This document shows, in pieces, positions 1 to 6,181 of a DNA stretch of 19,551 bases. Each line of letters opens with the position of its first letter. Position 1 is the stretch's first letter. The stretch is from Planctomycetaceae bacterium (GTDB lineage Bacteria; Planctomycetota; Planctomycetia; Pirellulales; Thermoguttaceae): positions 1 to 19,551 of the forward strand of contig WRMR01000019.1 of the NCBI GenBank assembly GCA_009776995.1, read 5' to 3'. The translations under genes and the position numbers were made by a program. Below the pieces are notes generated by a model that was given only the letters and a program-made list of their open reading frames with translations, ran no database searches and was not told where the DNA came from.

Positions 1-702
1 TGCCCGGACATAACACGTGAGGTGTTTCGTCTCGCGGGGGGGTGTTCCCCGCCACATCCAGCAGAGATGAAACCAGCCGTCCGGTCCAGTGATTGGCCCG
101 TGATAATAGGCGTTGACTTCCCCCTCGCCGTCGAACAGCGGCTTGTCGAGAAATCGCCGCCACTGTTTTTGTGTCGTGTCGTAACGATTGCAATACCAAT
201 CGCCGTTACCGCTTCCGCCGTCCCGGTACAGGAACAGCAAATCGCCGTCAAGGGTTGTGATAAACTGCGGGTAGGTGCAGCGTTTCTCGTTTTCGCCGAC
301 CATCTCCTCAACGCGATGTAGCGACTGAACGTCAAGCGGCTTGTCCGCCCGATAATAAATGAGTGGCACACCGTGCATGTTGCCAGCGACATGCAACACA
401 TCGTCTCGGTCAAAGGCCATCGTGATTGAGTTGTGGCTGTCCCAGCCGACTTTCGTATCAAGCTGGCGGAATGTCCAATCGCTGGCATCGCGGTCACGCA
501 TGCCAATGACCATATTGCGATCTGCGTCGTAAAAGCCGACAAATTGTTTCCCCTTGTGCGACTTGAGGCAAAAGCCGACCGGGTGACCGCTCCAAACCTG
601 TGCAATATCATCGCGGCGGTCGATTTGATACTCCTGCTGACCGAAAGCCGGGCAGACAATGATAACAACAAAAAGCACCAGCAATGGGATTCGTAAAACC
701 AT
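1..702 (-). CDS. Secreted BNR_4-type (sialidase-fold) protein, N-terminal part, runs off the window
   Basis: An open frame of 234 codons reads leftward from an ATG at 702-700 and has no stop before the window edge, so the C-terminus lies outside. The start is supported by a GAGGGGG ribosome-binding sequence about 6 bases upstream. The first about 21 residues (MVLRIPLLVLFVVIIVCPAF then GQQ) form a signal peptide, so the product is exported. The mature part has features I associate with BNR repeat-containing proteins of the BNR_4 type: an early SGHPVGF segment, WDSHNSITMAFD, a HVAGNMHGVPLIYYR strand, TYPQF, LLFLYRDGGSGNGDWY, and GPDGWFHLCWMWRGTP with a following RETKH. This family includes beta-propeller proteins related to PL24/PL25-type lyases and sialidase-like enzymes, so a role in extracellular glycan breakdown is inferred. 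The substrate cannot be told. It is divergent from the M48 peptidase gene. Confidence 0.75.
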   Translation of the reverse strand, partial: MVLRIPLLVLFVVIIVCPAFGQQEYQIDRRDDIAQVWSGHPVGFCLKSHKGKQFVGFYDADRNMVIGMRDRDASDWTFRQLDTKVGWDSHNSITMAFDRDDVLHVAGNMHGVPLIYYRADKPLDVQSLHRVEEMVGENEKRCTYPQFITTLDGDLLFLYRDGGSGNGDWYCNRYDTTQKQWRRFLDKPLFDGEGEVNAYYHGPITGPDGWFHLCWMWRGTPPRETKHLTCYVRA

Positions 703-831
703 GGGATACCCCCTCTGTGATGAAACGCAATATCTTCAGCAAACCAACGCTTTCCACTCTACACGATCCTGGCTTCAAAAACAAGAGACAGGGAGGATTG
801 TTATTCTTTTCCATGAACACGATTCCCGTTG

Positions 832-860
832 TTGCCGGAAAAGCTGTCATGGGCTATAAT
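832..860 (+). promoter_or_regulatory. Candidate sigma70-type promoter of the M48 peptidase gene
   Basis: A perfect TATAAT at 855-860 is preceded by TTGCCG at 832-837 with a 17-base spacer. Transcription would begin near 867, about 45 bases before the chosen ATG at 913. This also argues against the upstream TTG at 829 as the start, because it would lie before the transcript. Confidence 0.55.
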
Positions 861-912
861 TTGGTTGATATTTCCTTTGTTTTTCCAACACTCACCCACG
901 GGGTATCCGAAC

Positions 913-2940
913 ATGGACTTTTTTGCACAACAGGACAAGGTTCGCCGGAAGACGAAATGGCTGGTGTTTTATTACATCCTTGCCGTGGTTATGACATGGC
1001 TGGCGATTTACGGGCTGATCGCAGGTTTTCTTGTCAATGGTTCCACTCCGGAGAACGAGTTTTTTATCGTTTCGGCGGAGAGTTTTCTCATCCTCTGCGG
1101 GACTTTTCTGCTGGTCGCTGTCATTGTCGGCGGCGGGAGTTGGTACAAGATTTCCGAACTCTCCGCCGGCGGCAATCACGTTGCGTACATGATGGGCGGT
1201 GAAGCGGTCGATCCGAACACGCAAGACCCGCTCGAACGGCGGTTGATCAACGTCATTGAGGAGATGTCGATTGCTTCTGGTGTGCGGGTGCCCGGCATTT
1301 TTATCATGCGGGACGAACAGGGCATCAACGCTTTCGCAGCGGGTTATACGACGCAGGACGCTGCCGTCTGTGTGACGCGGGGGACGCTCGAATACCTGAA
1401 CCGCGACGAACTCCAGGGTGTCATCGGCCATGAATTCAGTCATATTCTCAATGGCGACATGCGATTCAACATCCGGCTGATCGGCATTTTGTTCGGCCTG
1501 CAAATGATCGCCATCATCGGCTGGTACCTGGTTCGAATCATCGGTCATTCGGGGGCAGGCAGGAGCAGTCGCAGCGACAAAGGCGGCGGCGGTGCCATTA
1601 TCCTCGTCCTGGCACTCGGTTTGGGAATGATGGTCATCGGATCCATCGGCATGTTTTTCTGTTCGCTGATTCGTGCGGCCATTTCTCGGCAGCGCGAATA
1701 CCTGGCCGACGCTTCCGCCGTGCAATACACGCGCAATCCGGACGGCATCACAACGGCACTCAAGAAGATCGGGGCGTCGGCTTACGGTTCGCGATTGCAA
1801 AACGCCCACGCGCTCGAAGCGGCGCACTTATGTTATGCCAGCCCGATGTCATCCTTCTTTGCCGGTTTCATGGCGACACACCCGCCGCTGAAAGACCGCA
1901 TCAAGGCCATTGATCCTCAATTTGACGGACGCTTTCCCGCAAAGGTCGAAAAACTGCAAGTCCTCGAAGGTAGGGTCAGTGGTGCTGAAATTTTGGCACG
2001 CCACAAGGTCGCAACTTATGAAGCCAAGACCGACAAGCCGGGATACAATTTTCCGCGACAGCGCGGCGGGTTGAGCAATTCCCCCGGCGGCATGGCAAGC
2101 GGTTTGGCAGGCGGCATGACGGCTGCGGCGGTTCTCGAAACCATCGGACAACTGACGGCAGGCAATCTCACGATGGCGGCGGCAATGCTCGATTCGATTC
2201 CCCAGCCGCTCCGTGTTCAGGTGCGCACTTCCACCGGGGCGCAAGCGTTGATTTACGCTCTCCTGCTCGACCAAAAGCCCGCAATCCGCAACCCGCAACT
2301 GACGCTTCTCTCGAAACACACGGACAACGCAATGGTCGCGCTCGTCATGAAAACCGCGTTAATGACCGACACGCTGGACGATGTCCTGCGTGTGCCTTTG
2401 ATCGAAATGGCGTTTCCGGCGTTGCGGCAATGCGGTCGAGATGATTACGTCAAGTTTCGCGGTGTGGTCGAGGGATTGGTCAACTGTGACGGCAAGATCG
2501 ACATCTTCGAATACACTTTGCAGGCGATGCTGGTGCGCGACCTTGACGTGCATTTCAAGCTGGCCTCGCGTTTGAGTACGCAGTATTACGCCCCGAAAGG
2601 CGTTGCCCAGCAGTTTACGCTGGTGCTCTCATTGCTTGCCCATGCGGGGCATGATGATCCCGCCGAAGTCAACAGAGCCTTCGGGCAAGCCAAAGTCGCC
2701 TTCGGGTTCGGCGGTTCGCTTCTGCCGAAGTCGGAATGCACGACGCGCAACCTCGACGCGTCGCTCCGCGTTTTGGCACACACCGCCATGCCGATCAAGC
2801 AGAAATTGCTCCAGGCGTTCACCCTCTGCATCTGGGCGGACGGCAAGGTCACGCCGCGCGAACGCGAATTGATCCGGGCCATCGCCGCCATGCTCGGTTG
2901 CCCCATGCCCCCGCTGGAACAGGTCGTGTCGTCATGGTAG
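913..2940 (+). CDS. M48-family (HtpX-like) membrane metallopeptidase with TerB-like C-terminal domain
   Basis: Integral membrane zinc protease of 675 aa. The frame is open from a TTG at 829, but the ATG at 913 is preferred because it follows the promoter and begins a normal M48 N-terminus (MDFFAQQDKVRRKTKW). Two N-terminal membrane segments lie at about 17-41 and 56-76. The zinc motif HEFSH is at residues 173-177, and the third ligand is probably Glu262 in REYLADASAVQ. Two further hydrophobic segments lie between these (about 185-205 and 220-245), as in HtpX. The usual M48 signature THPPLKDRI follows. After a Gly/Ala-rich stretch, about 300 extra residues end in a TerB-like helical segment (KQKLLQAFTLCIWADGKVTP and RERELIRAIAAMLGCP). 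HtpX-type enzymes act in membrane protein quality control; the C-terminal extension suggests an added sensing or docking role, which is inference. No partner gene is co-directional nearby. Confidence 0.9.
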   Translation: MDFFAQQDKVRRKTKWLVFYYILAVVMTWLAIYGLIAGFLVNGSTPENEFFIVSAESFLILCGTFLLVAVIVGGGSWYKISELSAGGNHVAYMMGGEAVDPNTQDPLERRLINVIEEMSIASGVRVPGIFIMRDEQGINAFAAGYTTQDAAVCVTRGTLEYLNRDELQGVIGHEFSHILNGDMRFNIRLIGILFGLQMIAIIGWYLVRIIGHSGAGRSSRSDKGGGGAIILVLALGLGMMVIGSIGMFFCSLIRAAISRQREYLADASAVQYTRNPDGITTALKKIGASAYGSRLQNAHALEAAHLCYASPMSSFFAGFMATHPPLKDRIKAIDPQFDGRFPAKVEKLQVLEGRVSGAEILARHKVATYEAKTDKPGYNFPRQRGGLSNSPGGMASGLAGGMTAAAVLETIGQLTAGNLTMAAAMLDSIPQPLRVQVRTSTGAQALIYALLLDQKPAIRNPQLTLLSKHTDNAMVALVMKTALMTDTLDDVLRVPLIEMAFPALRQCGRDDYVKFRGVVEGLVNCDGKIDIFEYTLQAMLVRDLDVHFKLASRLSTQYYAPKGVAQQFTLVLSLLAHAGHDDPAEVNRAFGQAKVAFGFGGSLLPKSECTTRNLDASLRVLAHTAMPIKQKLLQAFTLCIWADGKVTPRERELIRAIAAMLGCPMPPLEQVVSSW

Positions 2941-3027
2941 GATTCGCGAAAAACAAGTCGTAAAATGTAGCAACCGGGAACCTATACCTCACAACGCCAG
3001 GAAAGTGAAGTTTTAAAACAGCAACCC

Positions 3028-3066
3028 GGAGGGTAAGCGACGGATTTTTTCTGGAACGGTACCGTT
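3028..3066. repeat. Repeat-like intergenic segment with a 12-bp palindrome
   Basis: The non-coding gap after the M48 gene holds a CAACCCGGAGGGTAAGCGA-type sequence at about 3030-3048, which resembles short dispersed intergenic repeats I associate with planctomycete genomes. It is followed by a perfect palindrome AACGGTACCGTT at 3055-3066. The palindrome could be an operator or simply part of the repeat; nothing in the sequence decides this. Confidence 0.3.
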
Positions 3067-3113
3067 GAACCGGTCACTTAGGAGCCGCGCAATAATCACG
3101 TGAACATTTCCAA

Positions 3114-3170
3114 TCAGAGCCGCGAGAGTTATCGAGCGGAATGACCGCTCCGTAACTGTCGCGGCTCTGA
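3114..3170. terminator. Long hairpin between convergent genes (REP-like repeat or bidirectional terminator)
   Basis: An inverted repeat has 25-base arms at 3115-3139 and 3145-3169, with three mismatched positions and a 5-base loop (AATGA). The outer 11 pairs (CAGAGCCGCGA/TCGCGGCTCTG) are perfect, and one more T-A pair extends the stem. It lies between the 3' ends of the M48 peptidase and radical SAM genes, where a transcription stop is expected for both strands. There is no T-run on either side, so it may be a REP-like palindromic repeat that serves as a stop. A shorter GAGCCGCG copy occurs at 3082-3089. Confidence 0.55.
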
Positions 3171-3184
3171 GGGATCGAACAACT

Positions 3185-4201
3185 TTATTTCGGCATGAGT
3201 CCCATGCTGTTCACCAGCAACGGGTCAGGCGATTCGAGCTGGTTGCCGACGATGTGCGCGGCTTCGCGACAACCTCCGTCGCAACGAAACGAATGTTCGC
3301 AGGGCAGACAACTCTGCGGCAAAAACGATTTATCCGTGAAACGCTTCCAGTACGGGTGTTCGGCCATTTGGTCCAATTCGCGCCAGTGCAACAGGCGGTG
3401 TTCCGAATGATTGCACACCCGCACGTACCCCGACGGGTCAATCACGAAAAATCCGACGGCGGCACTGCATCGCGTCCCGACTTTCAAATGTTCGTACTTC
3501 GACGCATCGACCAGGCAAAGCGGCAATTCCGTGCCGACATGCCCGAACCGGTTGGCGGCGCGAAGCACTTCCTCCGTCGTGTCGAGCATTTCGACAAGTT
3601 GTTCCACGTTGAGTTCGAGATCGCGGTGTTGCAGTCCGCGACCGCCCGGCATGAAACGGTTGAGCAAAATGGAATCGGCACCCGCGAGCAATGCCTCCGC
3701 GACGGTCTCGAACAGTTCGCCGAGATTGCGATTCGTCACAGTGATTCCGGCAACCGTCGCAATGCCCGACTCATGCGATTGGCGCATCCATTCCAGCACG
3801 TCATGCGGACTCGTGTCGCTGCCGGTATGCTCCTGAAACGTGGCCAGACCGGGCAGACTCAGACTCAACTGCACCTGATGCGCGGCGCAGAATTGCAACA
3901 CCTCGTCCGACATGATCCGTCCATTTGACAGCAGATGCGTGCTGATTCCCAGTCCGGCGGCATGGCCGATAACGTCAAACAGGCCGTCTTTCAGTAGCGG
4001 CTCGCCGCCTGTGAAGGCCATATCGCAGACATTTCGCGCGGCCAATTCGTCGATCACGGCCTTCCACTCGCCAGTGCCCATTTCCTCTTCCACGGCAAAG
4101 CGATCCGCAAACCACGGACACGAGCAAAACAGGCAGGCGTGATTGCAGCGGTACGTCATTTCGAGGACCGCCGTGAGTGGAAGGGATGGGGTGGTACTCA
4201 T
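3185..4201 (-). CDS. Radical SAM/SPASM domain enzyme
   Basis: Cytosolic iron-sulfur enzyme of 338 aa. The radical SAM cluster motif CNHACLFC gives Cys19, Cys23 and Cys26 (CxxxCxxC), followed by the SAM-binding FTGGEPLL motif. The C-terminus carries a SPASM domain: Cys245-x12-Gly258-x4-Cys263, then Cys298-x2-Cys301-x5-Cys307-x3-Cys311, exactly the family spacing. No cysteine follows Cys311, so the usual seventh ligand is missing. SPASM enzymes mostly modify peptides or proteins, or make cofactors. The ATG overlaps the stop of the upstream lipoprotein gene by 4 bases (ATGA), implying translational coupling. A weak AAGGAT lies upstream. The lipoprotein or a small unseen peptide is the most likely partner, but no substrate is proven. 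There is no PqqD-like recognition domain visible in the protein. Confidence 0.88.
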   Translation of the reverse strand: MSTTPSLPLTAVLEMTYRCNHACLFCSCPWFADRFAVEEEMGTGEWKAVIDELAARNVCDMAFTGGEPLLKDGLFDVIGHAAGLGISTHLLSNGRIMSDEVLQFCAAHQVQLSLSLPGLATFQEHTGSDTSPHDVLEWMRQSHESGIATVAGITVTNRNLGELFETVAEALLAGADSILLNRFMPGGRGLQHRDLELNVEQLVEMLDTTEEVLRAANRFGHVGTELPLCLVDASKYEHLKVGTRCSAAVGFFVIDPSGYVRVCNHSEHRLLHWRELDQMAEHPYWKRFTDKSFLPQSCLPCEHSFRCDGGCREAAHIVGNQLESPDPLLVNSMGLMPK

Positions 4202-4842
4202 GGTTGATCCTTGACGCCAAACAGTTCTTTGAGCCGCTCAAGTTGGTCTTTGAGAGCGGTTTCACGATCCTGCCCATCCTTATACCTGTCCTTTCCCTGG
4301 AGAAAGAGTGCCATCAGTTCGAGATCATACGCACCGTTTGTCAACTCAACCCGGACGGGACTTGGATGATCCGAATATCGAATTTCCAAGTGAAAACAAT
4401 TTTGCTTCCAACCCCCGGAAGATAACAATTCCGATTTCTGTTCCCAAGTCAAGCCACATAAACCCAATCCGAAACCGCATGTCGGACAATGCTCGGGAAG
4501 AATTAACTTTGCATCGACGCCCTGATCCTGAATGCGTTTGAGGGGAACATTGTATTCACGGAGAATTTCGTCCTTCTCGCCCACCTGCATTGTTCGTTCA
4601 CAATCCGGGCAGGGCATTTGCACAAAGATCGGAGGTGCCATTTTATAGCACATTGCCCCGATCGAGAGATTTTTCGGCGGTTTGCTTTGGGCAAGTTTTT
4701 CCAGGCGTTTGACCAGTTCTTCGCGTGTGGGGTCCCGTATTTCTGTGGTGCCGGGATTGCAACCCAGAACACTCATGCCAACCACCCCGGCCAGCGACGC
4801 CCCGGCGGCTTTCAAAAACTCGCGGCGTTCGGTTTCTGTCAT
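4198..4842 (-). CDS. Tat-exported lipoprotein with paired CxxC motifs, function unknown
   Basis: Product of 214 aa. The ATG at 4842 is chosen over the one at 4872 because AGGAGG sits 5 bases before it. The N-terminus is a classic twin-arginine signal (TERREFLKAAG, Arg6-Arg7) ending in a lipobox-like VLGC with Cys28, so the protein is probably exported folded and anchored by lipid. The mature part has Cys65, a CPDC pair (Cys78/Cys81), a CPTCG pair (Cys119/Cys122) with Cys129, and Cys149. The two CxxC pairs look like a zinc-ribbon or metal-cluster site, which would explain export by Tat. The C-terminus is charged and probably helical (DRETALKDQLERLKELFGVK). I do not recognise the family. It lies 26 bases after the Rpn gene and its stop overlaps the radical SAM start, so the three may be co-transcribed and the last two probably act together. 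Confidence 0.75.
   Translation of the reverse strand: MTETERREFLKAAGASLAGVVGMSVLGCNPGTTEIRDPTREELVKRLEKLAQSKPPKNLSIGAMCYKMAPPIFVQMPCPDCERTMQVGEKDEILREYNVPLKRIQDQGVDAKLILPEHCPTCGFGLGLCGLTWEQKSELLSSGGWKQNCFHLEIRYSDHPSPVRVELTNGAYDLELMALFLQGKDRYKDGQDRETALKDQLERLKELFGVKDQP
4211..4245. repeat. 35-bp direct repeat, copy 1
   Basis: This segment matches 5949-5983 in the same orientation at 33 of 35 positions. On the minus strand it encodes the lipoprotein C-terminus QLERLKELFGVK. The flanks outside the 35 bases do not match. The two copies bracket the Rpn gene and the lipoprotein gene. Confidence 0.8.
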
Positions 4843-4868
4843 GGCTTCCTCCTGATCGTTGTTCCCTC

Positions 4869-5894
4869 TCAACGAAGGGCTTTCTCAAATTCCTTCAGCG
4901 ATTCACATTTGACCGCCGATTCCATCAGTGATTCAAGAACCACGGTATCATTGATGGCCAAGAGGCGATTGCTCAACGTCTTGGGTAATCGTTTGAACCG
5001 TGTGTTCAAATATTTCGCCAGCATTTTGGCTTCCCCTTCGATTTTCCCTTCGATTTTCCCTTCGTCGAATTTTTCTTCAAAAATTGATTTAATCATTGTA
5101 TCCACCTCATCTTGAAATACAGGTTTCAGTGCTTTTTTCATCATTGCCTCATCCACACGACGGTTGTGGACACGCAACGCCTTGTCCACGAACTGCAAAA
5201 GTTCATTCGACAACTCAATTTTCTGCTCTTGATCTGAAATTTCCCGAAGCGGCAGTATCGCTTCGGCAAACTCGTCCTTACGGCCTTCAAGCATCTTTTT
5301 CAAGATACCAAGTGCCAGCCGTAACACTGCACCGCCAGCCAACTGATTATAATCCCATGCCGGGAGGTCCACCACGTCGTACTCGATTTCGACAGTTTTT
5401 CCCAGCGGCTTGCCGTCGCGTCCTTTCGGCAACGAGTCCGACATCCTGGGATACTGCCCACGATACGGTTTCCTGGCCGTCCGAAGAACGATAAAATACG
5501 GTGCCGACAGAATTTTTTTGCCGTCTTTTGTCTCTGTGTCCCAGATCGCGCTGATGTACCGGAGCAGTTTTCGCGGTATCTTTTTCAGACTGCCGCTCTG
5601 GTGTTCGAAGACGATCACCGCCATCACGGTTCCCTTGCCATCCTTGAGCGGACACTGGAACACCAGATCGGCAATGCGTTCATCGCCGGTTTTACCGATG
5701 TAGTGCGTCGGTGCCGGTTCGATCTTCGCAAGATTAATCTCCGCGACAAACCCGGGGTCGGCGTAATACATCAAAAAGTCGGAGAACACGAGTATGCGGC
5801 TGAACATCCGTTTGACGAAAACGTCAACGTAATTCCCCCGCGATTTCGGGGTATCTTCCTGTTTTGACGGCAAATGGGGCGGTTTGGATTTCAT
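4869..5894 (-). CDS. Rpn-type PD-(D/E)XK nuclease (recombination-promoting nuclease / Transposase_31-like)
   Basis: Product of 341 aa. The N-terminal half carries the hallmark of Rpn/Transposase_31-like proteins: DERIADLVFQCPLKDGKG with Asp76, then VMAVIVFEHQSGS with Glu97 and Gln99, then IPRKLLRYISAIWD. Asp76 and Glu97-x-Gln99 fit the PD-(D/E)XK active site. Family members cleave DNA and promote RecA-independent recombination; many are multi-copy and tied to genome rearrangement. The C-terminal part has the acidic, repeat-encoded linker typical of the group (FDEGKIEGKIEGEAK), and the end is LKEFEKALR. The start ATG at 5894 has no ribosome-binding sequence, and a possible promoter lies directly in front of it. 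The gene is 26 bases upstream of the lipoprotein gene and may share its transcript, but it may also be an independent mobile-type gene. Confidence 0.85.
   Translation of the reverse strand: MKSKPPHLPSKQEDTPKSRGNYVDVFVKRMFSRILVFSDFLMYYADPGFVAEINLAKIEPAPTHYIGKTGDERIADLVFQCPLKDGKGTVMAVIVFEHQSGSLKKIPRKLLRYISAIWDTETKDGKKILSAPYFIVLRTARKPYRGQYPRMSDSLPKGRDGKPLGKTVEIEYDVVDLPAWDYNQLAGGAVLRLALGILKKMLEGRKDEFAEAILPLREISDQEQKIELSNELLQFVDKALRVHNRRVDEAMMKKALKPVFQDEVDTMIKSIFEEKFDEGKIEGKIEGEAKMLAKYLNTRFKRLPKTLSNRLLAINDTVVLESLMESAVKCESLKEFEKALR
5034..5064 (-). repeat. 12-bp tandem repeat inside the Rpn gene
   Basis: The unit CCCTTCGATTTT occurs at 5034-5045 and 5046-5057, with a partial third copy from 5058. 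On the coding strand it encodes the repeated IEGK block. Because the unit is a multiple of three, gain or loss of copies would change linker length without a frameshift. Confidence 0.8.
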
Positions 5895-5900
5895 ATATCC

Positions 5901-5928
5901 AGTTTAGACCAAAAAACGGGAAAATCAA
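5901..5928 (-). promoter_or_regulatory. Possible promoter of the Rpn gene, consistent with a leaderless transcript
   Basis: On the minus strand TTGATT (5928-5923) is followed after 16 bases by TAAACT (5906-5901). The expected first transcribed base would be near 5894, the A of the ATG. No ribosome-binding sequence is present, so a leaderless or near-leaderless mRNA is possible. The -10 match is only moderate. Confidence 0.3.
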
Positions 5929-5941
5929 GATGCGATCCTGT

Positions 5942-6016
5942 TTACGGTTTGACGCCAAACAGCTCTTTGAGCCGCTCCAGTTGTTTACGCTTCCGAATGT
6001 TGTTGAATTGGCCATG
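5942..6016 (-). pseudogene. 3' remnant of a gene sharing its C-terminus with the lipoprotein gene
   Basis: On the minus strand a short frame after a TGA reads HGQFNNIRKRKQLERLKEL followed by FGVKP and a TAA stop. Its last 12 residues before the final proline, QLERLKELFGVK, are identical to the C-terminus of the lipoprotein at 4198-4842. The DNA there is the second copy of the 35-bp repeat. It has no start codon or upstream coding body, so it is best read as the stump of a lost paralogue or a recombination scar. The rest of the gap 6017-6181 shows nothing I can support. Confidence 0.4.
5949..5983. repeat. 35-bp direct repeat, copy 2
   Basis: Partner of 4211-4245, in the same orientation with 2 mismatches (T/C and A/C). 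It lies in the gap between the Rpn gene and the histidine kinase gene. Confidence 0.8.
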
Positions 6017-6181
6017 TCATTTCTGCACGAGTCCTTGGCTTCATGGCACTGTTTTCACAAGAGATATACAGCGGCTGAGAGAAGGGTACAGCTTGTGATG
6101 CCAACGACGGATGATTTTTTTGGTGATTTGTAATGCACATCCCCTCAATCAATGTAAAGTGTGTAAACACCTTCGTCTGTT

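Noticed and set aside
22..696. Two plus-strand open frames at the left edge
   Set aside because: They are shadows of the minus-strand BNR-type gene, which has a signal peptide and a ribosome-binding sequence.
829..912. N-terminal extension of the M48 peptidase from a TTG
   Set aside because: It lies upstream of the likely transcription start and the family N-terminus begins at the ATG at 913.
892..1827. Long open frame (311 codons) on the minus strand
   Set aside because: It is antisense to the M48 peptidase gene, rich in Arg/His/Asp with no recognisable domain, and the plus strand carries the clear HEFSH protease.
3254..3928. Plus-strand open frame of 224 codons
   Set aside because: Antisense to the radical SAM gene, which has the exact CxxxCxxC and SPASM spacing.
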